Positions 41,992-53,699 of a DNA stretch of 64,000 nucleotides are shown here, in pieces (the stretch's first letter is position 1; every line of letters begins with the position of its first letter). The DNA is from Neoceratodus forsteri (lineage: Eukaryota > Chordata > Ceratodontiformes > Ceratodontidae), in the NCBI GenBank assembly GCA_016271365.2, contig CM028132.1:1183753001-1183817000 (forward strand). The letters run 5' to 3'. The translations under genes and the position numbers were made by a program. The notes beneath the pieces are model-generated. The model had not been told where the DNA came from. It saw only the letters and a program-made list of their open reading frames with translations, and searched no databases.

Positions 41992-42670
41992 TTTTACAAC
42001 CATTTACTGATGAGCAGGGAGGCGGACACATTCCTGATTTTATTCAGTACAGTGTGCCAGTGTTTGAGAGGAGTTTTTTGTGGATAGTATCTATATGGCA
42101 GTAGAAGTCGAGGTGGCGATTGAGGCAGACCCCCAGGTAATTAGTTGGAGAATTACAAATTATGACCTCATTTTTAGCCAATCAGGATTGTTTATTTCTA
42201 AACATTTCCTGTACTCTTATAGCCATAAGGGGGTGTCTCATCTCTCACACAAACAGTTCTAAAATTCTGAAGTTATATAGCCCTGCCCCAGCATCTCAGA
42301 GAGAGTGGGAGAAAAGCAGGAAAAATACCAGTAGCAGTGAGCAAGATGATGCACTGCCGGTACTCTTGAGCCCCAGCGTGCCGACTCCCCTGCTTGCATC
42401 CTGGAACAAAGTTTTTTGAGGGCAGGCCCAGCCAGCTCCATACTGCCTCATCTCGAAGCGTGGAGTCCATGGTAAGAGGAAGTAGGGTAATAACACAGAA
42501 GACACTGGTGGGGTGGGAGGTTACCATGGCAAGTGTGAATGGTGGCAGCTAGGGTTTGCAGGAAGAATAAATATCTAAAAAAAAAAAAAAATATCCAGGG
42601 TCATGAGGACTGATCCTGGTGGGGAAACTGACCCAATTTTTTTTTTGGGGGGGTCACCTTCATAGACAAG
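41992..42670. other. No gene recognised
   Basis: Nothing supported except an A-run near 42,577-42,590. Confidence 0.4.
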
Positions 42671-42679
42671 CTGGAACCA

Positions 42680-42895
42680 TTATGCCATGTAGGAGCTGAA
42701 CCACTTGACTGCAAGGCCACAGAGCCCAGCCCTAGCAATCGTGTCTAGTAGAGGGTGGACAACAGTGCTGAAGGCCTGTGCAAGGTTGGCAAAGATAGCA
42801 GATGTAGGCAAGCATTGATGCATCCCCTTCAGGATGCTGTCAATGAGCCTAAGAAGGCAAGAGATGGTGGAGTGGGTCTTCTGAACCCAGATCAT
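42680..42895 (-). pseudogene. LINE reverse transcriptase fragment (motif A region)
   Basis: Minus-strand frame of 71 codons: HSTISCLLRLIDSILKGM, then an altered motif A (FANLAQAFSTVVHPLLDTI where LDLS-AFDTV-H-LLL is expected), then GLAVKWFSSYM. This is the palm start of a Jockey-superfamily LINE RT. Both flanks are unrelated. Confidence 0.65.
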
Positions 42896-43106
42896 AGGGG
42901 CTGAGGAAAAAGGAGAACTCTAAGCAGGGGACGAGATGGGAGAGCACCACTTTTTCTCACAACTTGGCTAGTGCAGGAGTGAGGGGAGGTAGGCCAGTAG
43001 TTTCCAAGGGCATACAGTAGGTGTCACCGTCCTTAAGCAGGGGGAAACCTTTGACCTTATCCATGTGCCATATCTCCGTGTGATCGACACGGTGAAATGC
43101 AGTTAG

Positions 43107-43435
43107 TTGTTCACCCTAAGCAGAAACACAAGCACAAAGGGGAATCCACTAAATCTGGCTGGGGTAAGTTCAGAAGGGGTGTGCTTTTTCACAGAAAGAG
43201 TAGTGGACAAGTGGAACAGACTGCTGGAGGAGGTGATCTGTGCCAAAACAGTGAGTGGATTCAGACATGGGTGGGATAAGCACAACAACCTTTACAAAGA
43301 CAGGAGGAGGTGTAATGGAAGTGGAAATAGGAGGAAGATGGTCTCTATGGCCGTCGCACAAGTAATAAGCGGGGTTGGGCAGACTGGATGGGCCAGTAGG
43401 CCTTTTTCTGCTGTCATGTTCTGCGTTTCTGTGTA
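43107..43435 (+). pseudogene. CR1-clade LINE 3' end
   Basis: A frame encodes the CR1 ORF2 C-terminal tail: VSSEGVCFFTERVVDKWNRL, EEVICAKTVSGFRHGWDKH, then WASRPFSAVMFCVSV with the stop at 43,434-43,436. The DNA around the stop (TGTTCTGCGTTTCTGTG) is a decayed version of the CR1 3' terminus. Confidence 0.75.
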
Positions 43436-43869
43436 GGAACTTTACTGGTGAGGAAGGAGAGATTAAGCAGGGCAGAGATGGGAAAAGAAACAGTGAGTAT
43501 AGAGAGATGAAGTAGTTTGGCATCAAGCCCTTCTGAATTGTTACATTTAGTAGGGCAGAGTGCCAGGACAACAGATTGCACAGTGGTTGAGGTGGGATGA
43601 AGAGGTGTGCAGAACTGGGGAGGAGGGGCAAGGAGGGAAGCATGGAGAGCACAGGTGGAAAAAAAAGTTATTGAAAGGATGCGTTCAGGAGACTTTGAAG
43701 TCTGTTAGGGCAGTGGCTTGGGAATCCAGCGATCACAGGTTTAAACCTTCTCAGTGGAAAATACTCAGTGTGTGCCCATGAGCAAGCTATTTAACTACTT
43801 AGTGCTCCAGCCCACCCAGCTGTAGAAATTCAGAGAATCAGGACCCCACTAAAAGTGAGATGCTACATC

Positions 43870-45132
43870 TAGGGTTACCTACCACCTTTTGGGGAGGAGG
43901 GGAGAGTGGCCTTGCAGGAGGACCTGGAGGCTCTGGAAAGGTGGGCGGGAAAATGGAAACTAAAATTCAATGCGGGGAAGTGCAAGGTTCTGCACCTGGG
44001 AGTCAGAAATCCAGGCCAGGGGTATACCCTGGGAGGACACATGATTCAAGTCACGGAGGGTAAGAGGGAGCTGGGGGTAGTAGTAGATGTCAAAATGAAC
44101 AACTCAGAGACCTGTAGGAGGGCAGTGGCAAGGGCAAATAGGATGCTGGGATGCATCGCCAGGGGGATTACCGCCAGAAAGGCGGAAGTGATCCTTCCAC
44201 TGTACAACTGCTTGGTTAGGCCACACCTCGAGTATTGTGTACAGTTTTGGAGACCACATTTAAAGAGGGACATTACACTCCTAGTGAAGGTCCAAAGGAG
44301 GGCAACCAAAATGATCTGGGGCCTGGGGGAGAGGACCTATAAGGAGAGGCTCAAGGAGCTCGACATGTACACCCTAGAGGAGAGGAGGGACGGGGGGACA
44401 TGATAGAGGTCTTTAAGTACATGAAAGGGATCAATAAAGGAGGCCCAGTCAGGGTACTCCAAAGGAAGGAGGGTGGAGCAACAAGAGGTCACGGGTGTAA
44501 GCTGGAAGGGGGCAGCTCAGAGGGGAGAGGAGGAGATGTTATTTCACTGAAAGGGTGGTGGACCATGGAATGCACTGCCCAGGGAGCTGGTAGAGGTGGA
44601 GACTGTGGACAGGTTTAAGAAGGGATGGGACAGGTACAGGGGGAGGGTAAATCTGACCAGGCCCAATACAGGTGGAACATCTGGGACTGGGGCCAGTATA
44701 ACCTAAGGGGGGGGACACCAGAATCGGCCCTCAGTGCGAGTGCTGAAAATCGAGCAGACTCGAGAGACCGTTAGGCCTATTCTGCTGGCATTTTAGTATG
44801 TTAGTAAGAACCCCAAAATGGAACATTTCTTACCGAAACATGATTTTTTTGCAGGACAATATGTAACCTCAACCAATGCAACAGACTTGTTTTCTCTAAA
44901 TAATCGGAATTAAGACTAAGTGTTGTAGTTTTTTAGTTGTTTCTAGTGTTTCTTATCATATTAAGGTGTTTTAGTTAAGGTATTATAGTTTTTTGCAACA
45001 TCTAGAGGAAAGTCAGAAAATACTTTTTCTACTATACTGTCAGGACACGTAGTATTTTTCATGTTTTTTTGCAGAACACAGTTGCCCAAATCAGGACTGT
45101 CCTGGGAAAATCGGGACAGTTGGTAACCCTAG
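43870..45132. mobile_element. DNA transposon with CTAGGGTTACC termini
   Basis: Left end CTAGGGTTACCTACCACC and right end GGTTGGTAACCCTAG-type inverse (ACAGTTGGTAACCCTAG). The flanking SINE words CTACAT and CTGCAT suggest a short target duplication. The element is itself interrupted by a CR1 piece (about 43,895-44,820). No transposase frame is visible. Confidence 0.6.
43895..44820 (+). pseudogene. CR1-clade LINE ORF2 C-terminal third
   Basis: Open for 165 codons from 43,906: ALQEDLEALERWAGKWKLKF, GKCKVLHLG, then GYTLGGHMIQVTEGKRELGV, RANRMLGCIARGITARKAEV, RPHLEYCVQFWRPHLKRDIT, VQRRATKMIWGL, YKERLKELDMYTLEERRD, stop at 44,401. The next frame continues MIEVFKYMKGINKG, followed by a decayed C-terminal tail to about 44,620. 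It matches the CR1 copies at 21.2 and 26.0 kb residue for residue in these motifs. The 3' end is near 44,810. Confidence 0.85.
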
Positions 45133-45180
45133 CTGCATCTCATTTGGGCTACCCTGAGTAATAAAAATAAAATTCTTGTT

Positions 45181-45692
45181 GAAAAACTGCACATCCATGA
45201 TATAATACATCTCTTATTATTCTGTTAAAAGTATTTATAAAATGGTTTCTTGTCAGTTCTGTCTAATCATTGGTCAGGATCCCATCACATGTTACTGCAT
45301 TAACCTAGCATTTACGGCTTCTCAGAAGACATGATAAGGATGCATTAATCGAGAGCACGGTTTAACCCGTCTGGGTCCTAAAAGGTCAATTTGCTAATTA
45401 TATAGCCTCAGGGTTAAAAGGTCACAACACAAGTCAAACTACACAGCAAAATCAAAAAGAAATCATGCACATTAAACACACACACACACACACCAACACT
45501 GCTCAGAACTCACAAACTGTAATGGGAATCCATCCAACAACTTTGAAAAAAAAAAACATACAGTACTTCTTACAAATCCAAACACCAAAAGCCTCAGTCC
45601 TTCTTGCACAAGAAAAAAACATTTTAAACACCTAATAAAAACACAAAATATATTTCAAAACTGTGATTCTACACTGTAATAACAGAAACATG
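45181..45692. other. No gene; (CA)n tract
   Basis: Contains a (CA)n microsatellite at about 45,475-45,493. Otherwise unclassified AT-rich sequence. Confidence 0.5.
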
Positions 45693-47313
45693 TGTAACCC
45701 CTAGATGGCGCTATCCCAGGGGCTACTACCCCTGCCTGATTTGCCACTAACAGGTTGAGGGGCCTGGATCCAATGGCGGGTGCCTCCACCCAGAGGTCAG
45801 GGTTTGCAATAGTTAAACTTACTTGGTCACAGCCCTCTGGGACACTGCAACCCCCTTTCTTCCCACTAGTGGCCCACACAATATATCAGAATTACCTTCA
45901 CAGTATACACCTACCCCAGGACTAGTTCCGCACTGGGACCTCCTGTGAAATAAGATACAGTGCAACAATCACAGTACAGTACTTTAACATAGACAAATAC
46001 CTCAGGCAGTATAACTTTGCTGAAACAAGCAGCTCTGATTTATTTGAGGATATAACAAGGACAGGGAAATCAGGTTAATTAGCTTATCACTTTACTATCT
46101 ACCTATGGCTCTGTGCACAGGCCTATCCCTACCAGTTACTGTCCTGGGTACCCAAGCCCTAGTGGCTAGTCCAAACCGTGGCAGCTGGTAGGGGCCCTTT
46201 CACACAGTGAAAAGAAAAATTAGTTTAAACAGTCAGCAGTACAGTGATTCCATTTGGATTTAATGTGGCAATTCAACAGGGAGCGACCTTGAATTAGTAC
46301 TCACGACCTCCAAACAAGATAGGGTCCTTCAACGTCAGCAGGGCTACTCTTGAGCTCCACGAGACTCTTCACACATTTATATGGTAAAAAAAAGAAAGTA
46401 CTATACCAGGCAGGCTGCTTCTCTATCCGATCGCAATTACTGCACAATACCGGGAGAACACACAGCAGATTCAGTTCCTGACAGACCGAGTAATTCAACA
46501 ATTTCTCCAGTCTTCTACAGGGTGAGCCTGGTTTCTACTCTTCAGAGATCCTTTGATTCTTTTCACAGGATGGATTCAGTCCTAACAAGCAGTTACACAA
46601 GCTGCAGACCGGAACTCTGGGCCTTACACGTTTTTGACTGAAACTGTGCACTGAAGGAGCACAGGGTTTCTTTCCCTTCACTCCAGAGCTAAACTGAAAC
46701 TCCAACAGACAAAACCGGCACTTCCTTTGAGTTCCTCCCAGTTCTTGACTGGATTGGCTGTCACTCACAATAGACTGCTGCTGTTGGTCCAAAAGGCGCC
46801 AAGTCTAAACTACATCTCCCAGAGTCACTGCCCATACAATCCTCTTGTGGCTGGCTCAGATTATGAGTCCAAGTTCTGATTCGTCCAAGGCACCATTTTA
46901 GAGCTAGCTTACCCCACACTGATTGGTCCAGTTCAGCAGTTCAAAACCAGAATGGGGAACTAGGCAGCACAGTTCTGACTGCAAAAGCAGGTTAGACAAA
47001 CTGTAATTTCATTATTACTGTAAATGATTTCTGGCAAACAGTTACATCTTTCAGATAGGTTCCCTTTGCACTCTAGTGACTGCAAAAATGGAGTGAATTG
47101 GCAGCAGCTGAGTGGTACTCAAACAGAGAAGCACACAGTCCCCCCATACAAACTAATTATGTCTGCAAGCAGACAGCTCTTAAAGAGACAGTACCAGAGG
47201 CTCTAAAAACACTCACTGATAAATGGCTTAAACGCCAAACACCATTCAGGCTTGGAGCATTCAAGCAAGCTCCTGGAAGTCTTTTGGGAACCCCCATTTG
47301 CAGGGGGGTTACA
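45693..47313 (-). mobile_element. Solo LTR (1.6 kb), copy 1
   Basis: Ends TGTAACCCCT...GGGGGGTTACA, flanked by CATG on both sides (45,689-45,692 and 47,314-47,317), a 4-bp duplication typical of LTR elements. Read on the minus strand there is a TATAAATG box at about 46,377-46,384 and AAATAAAT about 340 bp downstream at about 46,040, the spacing of U3-R-U5. No internal gag or pol is present. It is homologous over most of its length to 51,161-52,982. Confidence 0.75.
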
Positions 47314-47583
47314 CATGCATACATACTGTACATCAGTAAACCATCAGCAAATTCTGTACAAATATTGCTCTAAAAGCTAATAAAATATCCATTTATCTAG
47401 AAACGGGACAGATCAAAAGCTCTGCTTGAATCTCAGCTGCCCAGCAGTGCACCTGAATGAGGTCACATCACATCTAATACACAGCCGAGGCTACCAGATC
47501 TGACTCAGATCACATGGAAAGAGCAATAAGCACAGCCCAGGCTTCCAGCTTAGTGGCACAGAACATATGGGAAGTACAGGAAG
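47314..47583. other. No gene recognised
   Basis: Short unassigned stretch between LTR copy 1 and the inverted-repeat element. Confidence 0.4.
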
Positions 47584-47915
47584 TTAAAGGTCAGGAATAC
47601 CTAGGATAAGTAAAGAGCCTTTTTTTGGCAGTGCACAATACCAAAATCAGGCTTAACAGAAAGGTACAGGAAAGGCTACTGTTTAAATTGATGCTAAAAC
47701 TGCATTTATAAATTTAAGATAAATACAGTTTGGTAACATTTAAAAAAATGCAAGCAACAGCACTCCCATTTGAAAAACCTGCCCTGCCAGCTCTACAAAA
47801 TGGCTGTCAGACGTCAGACAGAATGACATCACAGGAGTGAGAGGCAGAGCTTTGTGGCACTCTGCCGTGCTAACTAATTCCTGTATTTTCCATTACATTT
47901 CATACTTCTCATGCA

Positions 47916-48357
47916 TCTGCTCCTTGTCAGGCATTGGCTACCTGAGTGACTTCCTGACTGCGGTCCTTCACGTGCACTCGCTCCGCTCCTCTAAAAAGGG
48001 TCTCTAAGCAGTTCCCAGGGCTCGTTTGAAGTCCTCTGGAGACCGTTCGTCTGACGTGGTGGAGCTGGTATTGTGGACCTTGCTCCCAAGGTCCTTGAGG
48101 GAGTCCCCATTGATGGAGGCTCTTAAGCGGGGACTGAAGGCATACCTTTTTAAAGAAGCGTTTTTGGCTTATAGTTTAGAACAGTAAACCGTTGCATTGT
48201 TTTTATTGTAATTCAGGATTACTTATGTTTAATTACTGTTATTATTACTGTTGTATTATGTTTTTATACCTATGTATGGTTCCTTATTCCTGACAACATG
48301 TACACTGCCCAGAGCCTTTGAGACTGGGCGCTTAATAAATAAATTTTACTTACTTAC
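47916..48357 (+). mobile_element. LINE 3' end inserted in inverted-repeat arm
   Basis: Arm homology breaks after CATTTCATACTTCT and resumes at TGCAGC. The insert ends AATAAATAAATTTTACTTACTT, an (ACTT)n-like tail. It encodes, across frames, PLMEALKRGLKAYLFKEAF (about 48,109-48,165), the C-terminus of a Jockey-superfamily LINE. Confidence 0.65.
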
Positions 48358-48439
48358 TTGCAGCTAAATAGTAAAAGTCATGACTAAATGTGTGTATTAT
48401 TTGTAGCAATACACATGTAAAGTCATCTTTTTTTTTTTT

Positions 48440-49210
48440 TTTAGAGAAGCTTTATACTGGGCCATTCATCTGGTTAATAACACCTTCACAGAAAACTTGA
48501 AGATGCTATCTTAAAATGTTTTTCACACTTAACATACTACATGACTAAAAGTTCTGTACTTGGACAGTCTCTTTCTATAGACTCCATAGTAGGCAGATAC
48601 TTTTAAAACAGAAACAGTCTAGGTGACAGAGCCCCTTTGTCAGAGAAAATTCACCAAGGAATGCAGGAGCCCCTCCTGGGCTGAACGCAAAAGTACTCAC
48701 AGTTTCTGAAGTTGTCACAGGCAGCTTCACTAGACAGACTGGGTGAGGGGATTGCCCCCTGAACCCTGAAGATCACCCCCATCCCTCCTGGGATGGGGCA
48801 AAGGAAAACCCCACTTGGAACGGTTTCCAGCACTTCCATCTCTGTCTTCTATGTTGTTCTTCTAGGGTGAGAACAAACTACCCAAACACACAGTGGTAGC
48901 TCTCTGTCGGAGCTAAAACTGAGTAACTGCTGCAGGCTGGAGCCTCCTCCTGGAACTCCACTCTACAGACTCACGAACATTCCAAAGCTATCTCCCTTGC
49001 AGCTAGGCAAGTGTGGCTTATGCAGCTGCGAGAGTTCCAAAGTGACATCATTACTCCAGCTCAGCTGAGACTGAAAAACAGAGTGTGACACTGTGAAATC
49101 CATTTACCTGGCATTTCACAAGCTGCCTATCCCTGCCTGCCACTGGTTCTAACTGGGATTCTAGTAACTCCTGGGAACGAGGGGATTACATAACACTGAC
49201 AATTTTCGGC
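48440..49210. other. Loop of the inverted-repeat element; no gene
   Basis: No coding frame with recognisable motif and no further repeat ends identified. Confidence 0.4.
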
Positions 49211-49599
49211 TGCTCCTGTTAAAAAAATAAAATCATGGCTTTACATGTGTATTGCTACAAATAATACACGTTAAGTCATTATTTTGATTATTTTGCTGCA
49301 AGAAGTATGAAATGTAATGAAAATTACAGGAACTAGTTAGCACTGCAAAGTGCTACAAAGCTCTGCCTCTTACTTCTATAACATCATTCTGTCTGACATC
49401 TGCTGGCCATTTTGTACAGCTGGCAGGGTAGGTTTTTCAAATGGGAAGGCTGTTGTTTACAGTTTTTTAAATGCTACACAACTACATTTATAAATGCAGT
49501 TTTAGCATCACTGTAAACAGCAGCCTTTCCTGTACCTCTCTGTGAAGCCTGATTTTGGTATTGTGCACTGTCCAAGAAGGCTGTTTACTTGTTCTTTAA

Positions 49600-51155
49600 A
49601 GCAACAAAATAACCCACTCCCTTGCAGTGCAACCACACCAAACTAGTGCAGTTTACCAGCTGCAGCCTAACATCTGCTATGTATCTAATTATGCTAATAT
49701 CCAAAAGGCAACCATTTAAAGATACAGCACCAAATTACAACACTAATACACTGCTAAAAACTAGCATTACTAAATATTTTATAAGTGGAATAAGGCAATT
49801 CCATTGGGAGATTATGCTGTGTTAATGTTCCTCATGTTGGTTGAAATCTCTCACTCTTCAAACTTTCGACTCAAACCTAGCACTCAGTAAATTAACGTAC
49901 CATAATCCCACTGGCATGGAGGACTGAGGCATTGAACGCCTTACCCCTGCCATGCCAGCAACCTGTTTTTCGGAATTAGCATGGTGGGGAGAGGATAGAG
50001 CAACTGACGGGCTGCTCTCCTCCCTCGAGGTGGGTTGGCTTGCTAACTTGACACTTGGATGCCACCAGGCAGAGGCTTGGGGGTAGCGTTCTGCTCGAGC
50101 AACACAGTAATGGGAGGGGCTGTGGTTCTGTGATGTGTGTGCGCCTCCATGCGTACACACTCAATGTACTGCCATAGTTGGGGAATACCAGGGGAGAAAA
50201 CAGAAAATTGGTCAGCACAGGCTGAATGAAGTCCTGCCTGCTGGCCTTCCGCCCCACATCACCACCTGGACCATGGACCCATCACTGGATTGAATCTCCC
50301 TGGCACTGCCATGGGGGGGAGAGCAATTCATGAGGGCTTTTGAGTACATTGAGAGCCAGGTTGAGGTGGTTGGCAAGCGGGGGTGGGGGACGGGACAGGA
50401 CAGGACTGAGAGCCTATGTCCGACCAGCTGAAAAAAAAGCTCTGTGAAAAAAAATGCATAATCCCCCGCCGTGCCTTATTCCTTATATAATTGTACTCCG
50501 TGGTTGCATGGTAAGTTTGTTTGTTTTTATTTTGTTGACCAGGTAAGGTACACTGGTGCCAAAGGCACCTTTTACGGGTACAACGGTACAATATACCTCA
50601 CAGTAGGTGTTGTACTCACCAGGACCTTGTGGAAATAGAGAATGTTTCATTTCTAAAAGATTGGCCTAGACTTTTCTTTGCCTGCGGAACTTTACATACT
50701 GGAATAGATTGGAATCACATTGTTGAACCTTGTGGGGCATGAGGTAAGCAGGTGGCTTGTCTGCCTCTACCTGCAAAATAGGGCGGAACTGAGTTCTCTT
50801 CAGTCATTAAGGGTTGGCCTATCTAAGTCTTCTAGAAGATGGTATGGGTTGGCCAGTTTAAAGGTTCTAACATACCTTTCTGGTGGCTTATGGGGTACCA
50901 TGACCCCACCTACAACCAGACTAAAGCTGGGTGATTACATTATGAGTATTAGACACTGTAGATGTTGTACTCTCCCTCAGGACCTTTGTGGAAATTGAGA
51001 AAATTACAGTCATACAATAATTATTCGGTCTATTAAGCAGATTCTTTTTTTTTATTTTGTTGATCTCCCCTGGATGTTTACCTGAACCTCCTTCCACCGC
51101 CGCCAGTACCACTTACCCAACCTCAGAGCGGTTGTCCTCAGGAACCTTCAGGACT
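49600..51155. other. No gene; short direct repeat
   Basis: A GC-rich block at 49,900-50,350 may be an old SINE but lacks a tail or TSD. A 42-bp phrase (GTTGTACTC...AGGACCTTGTGGAAAT) at about 50,604 is repeated, diverged, at about 50,958. Confidence 0.4.
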
Positions 51156-51160
51156 CCTAC

Positions 51161-52982
51161 GGTAACCCCTAGGTGGCGCTATCCCAAGGGCTACTACCCC
51201 AGCCTGCTTAACTACTAACAGGGTGAGGGGCCTAGATCCAGTGGTGAGTGCCTCCACCCAGAGGTCAGGGTTTGCAGTAGTTAAACTAGCTTGGTCACAG
51301 TCCTCTGGGGCACTGTAACCCCCTTTTCTTCCCACTAGTGGCCCACACAATGCATCAGGAATATCTTCACAATGTACACTTACCCCCAGGACTGGCTCTG
51401 TCGACTGGACTCTGGGGACCCTCTGTAAAACAAGATGACACAGTGCAAAAACCACAGTACAATACTTTAACATAAACGAATACCTCAGTCAGTGTAACTT
51501 TGCTGAAACCAACAGATCTGATTTATTTAAGGAGCTGTAACAAGGACAGGGGGAAATCAGGTTAATTAGGTTAAACACATTAATAATCACAGTACTGTGC
51601 ACATATTCAGAGTCCCAAATTGTCACTTTCACTGGGTACCCAGGATGGGGGGGGGGGTGCTAGCCAGGATCGGTGCAGCTGGTTGGGGCCCTGTGATGGA
51701 AAAACAGTGGCACAATACCCAAATTGTAATCCAGAGCCGGTTGGCTCAGTTCGTGAAGAAATGAAAAAAAAAAAAAACAATTAGATGACACACTTGCAAT
51801 TCGATAAACAGATGGCAGGGAGCTACCCTGCTTTGTACTCACAAACTCAGTGCTGGGAACTGGATGGAAGGCAGATTGTCCTGAATTGCCAGGAGGAGCA
51901 GACCATGTGGACAAGGTCCTTGTGACTGGACCCCACTGCAGTTTAGAGCAAATGGATGTAGTCTGGATTAAGCTGGGGTTTACTTCCAGCTTCATGCACT
52001 CAGTTCACTGTACAGGGGATTTGAAACACAATTCCCCACAAGCACTACACACATTTATATGTAAAAGGAAAGTACTATACCAGGCAGGCTGCTTCTCTAT
52101 CCCGATCGCAATTACTGCACAATATCCGGGAGAACACAGAGCAGATTCAGTTCCTGACAGACGAGCGCGATTCAGCAGTTTCTCCAGTCTTCTACAGGGT
52201 GAGCCTGGTTTCTACTCTTCAAATCTCCTTGATTCTCTTCACAGGTCGGATTCAGTGTGAACAGGCGCTTGTACAAGCTGCAGACCGAAACTTAGGGCCT
52301 TACACGCAATTCCCGCGCTAAAACTACACACTGAAGAAGCACCCAGCTCCTTGTCTCTTCACTGCCCAAACTGATCTGACTTTCCTTTGAGTTCCTCCCA
52401 GTTCAGTTGGCTGGTTTGGCTGTCACTCACAATCAGACTCCCCCTGTTGGTGCAAAAAGGCGCCGAAGTCCAAACTACAATTCCCAGAGGCATCTTACCA
52501 TACAGTCCCATTGTGGCTGGCTCCAGAGGAGAGTCCAAGTTCTGATTCGCCCAGAGCAGGCTCCATTTTAAAAAATCCCCACAATGATTGGTCCAATTCA
52601 GCAGTTCAGAACCAGCATGAGGGAGCTACTCTGCACTGTCCTTGCTACAAGAAAGCAGGTTAAAACAAACTGCATTTTCATTATCACTCTAACAGGTTAC
52701 AAGCAAACAATTACATCTTTGAAGAGTGCTCCTTCTGCCAACTTAGCGACGGCAGAAATGGAGCGACATGGCAGTAGCTCGTGTGGGACTTGAGCAGGGA
52801 AACACACAAACCCCCATCCAAATTAATTATGTCTGCAGGCAGACAGCTCTTAATGAGACAGTACCAGAGGCTCTAAAAGCACCCACGGATAAACAGCTTA
52901 GACGTCGAACACCATCCAGGCTTGGAGCATTCAAGCAAGCTCCTGAAGACTTTTGGGAACCCCCATTTGCAGGGAGCTTACA
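51161..52982 (-). mobile_element. Solo LTR (1.8 kb), copy 2
   Basis: Same family as 45,693-47,313, shown by the GTAACCCCTAGGTGGCGCTA end, GGTGCCTCCACCCAGAGGTC-like blocks and the TTTTGGGAACCCCCATTTGC end. The flanks are CTAC (left) and CTAT (right), a possible 4-bp duplication with one change. TATA-like ATTTATATG at about 52,052 and a polyadenylation-type TTTATTT at about 51,519 (minus sense AAATAAA). About 200 bp longer than copy 1, with extra sequence near 51,640-52,030. Confidence 0.7.
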
Positions 52983-53289
52983 CTATGGTGCCCTCATCTG
53001 AGCATAAAATACCTCCTACAGTTGCCCCCCCCCCCAAAGTGTAGGGTCCTGCCTTGCAGCTCCTTCGGCAGTGTGTCCCTTCTACATCTGGTTGCCATAG
53101 CAGAGGCACTCTCTGGAGTGCTCCCTTGAGGTCTGAGGATAAGATGTCCCAAGCAGATCATGGGAGGTGGGTAGGCAGGACTTAGTCTGCTAAGCAGCCC
53201 TGATTTTTTCCTTTGTTTTATGCCCCTCCTACTAATGTCAAGATTGCCAGCAAGCCTAATACACTGGTGAGCACACTGTCCTCTCCCAC
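52983..53289. other. No gene recognised
   Basis: Contains a C-run at about 53,026-53,034; otherwise unclassified. Confidence 0.4.
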
Positions 53290-53475
53290 ACTGCCTGCTG
53301 ATGCCAGAGTCTGCACCACCACCTGCAGCAGGATGCAAGTCCCTCCTTCCCTGGAGTAGGAGTGTGTCTACTAGAGTGCTCAGTCCTCCTCCCCAGGCCA
53401 ACCACTGGTGACGCAAACTCTCTTCTGAATTTGGGTTACCAACATTGCAAGTGGTAGTGCTACAGCTGCTCTGAC
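53290..53475 (-). repeat. Interspersed repeat, second copy of the 39.1-kb family
   Basis: Shares GCTCAGTCCTCCTCCCCAG, GAATTTGGGTTACCAACATT and GCTACAGCTGCTCTG with 39,183-39,280, diverged. Probably an old SINE. Confidence 0.45.
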
Positions 53476-53629
53476 AGGCAGGCAGTCAAGCAGATTATTG
53501 ATAAGCTACTGCAACTTTGCAGAGCTCAACAGAAGTTTAACACCAAGAACAATGGTCAAACTCCATCATAAAGAAAACAAATTATACAAGAATTCAGGAC
53601 TTTGTTTATAGCTTTCATGCTTGTTGTTA

Positions 53630-53690
53630 TGAGAAACACAGAAAAATAGAATTTGACGGCAGATAAGGACCACTTGGCCCAAGAGCAACA
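53630..53690 (-). mobile_element. CR1 LINE 3'-terminal scrap
   Basis: On the minus strand it reads GGCCAAGTGGTCCTTATCTG, CCGTCAAATTCTATTTTTCT, i.e. the 3' terminus seen at 22,740-22,780, with an ATTCTAT-type end. Confidence 0.6.
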
Positions 53691-53699
53691 TAGTATTGT

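Larger units (their letters stand above)
43695..45180 (+). mobile_element. tRNA-derived SINE split by a DNA transposon
   Basis: The head at 43,700-43,760 has GGGCAGTGGCTTGGGAA and a decayed B box (AGGTTTAAACC). The body shares GAGCAAGCTATTTAACTACT and CAGGACCCCACTAAAAGTG with the SINE at 1.3-1.5 kb. It breaks at about 43,870 after GATGCTACAT and resumes at 45,133 with CTGCATCTCATTTGGGCTAC, ending in AATAAAAATAAAATTC (about 45,160-45,176). Confidence 0.7.
47584..49599. mobile_element. 2.0-kb inverted-repeat DNA element (TTAAAG ends)
   Basis: The arm at 47,584-47,915 plus 48,357-48,440 is the reverse complement of about 49,215-49,599; both arms share GTGCACAATACCAAAATCAG and TGTAGCAATACACATGTAAA. 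The left arm is split by a LINE 3' fragment. Ends TTAAAGGTCAGG and TTAAAGAACAAG (minus sense). The loop at 48,440-49,210 shows no transposase. Confidence 0.7.

Noticed and set aside
41391..42031. Open frames of 190-199 codons on both strands
   Set aside because: They overlap a GC-rich SINE with poly(A) tail; composition is Pro/His/Ser-rich without domain structure.
45655..45879. Minus-strand 74-codon frame, with a similar frame at 51,138-51,473
   Set aside because: Both are at the same place in a solo LTR and differ by frameshifts; likely non-coding U5/R sequence.
50604..51002. 42-bp direct repeat as CRISPR-like or regulatory pair
   Set aside because: Only two diverged copies about 350 bp apart; vertebrate context; no array.
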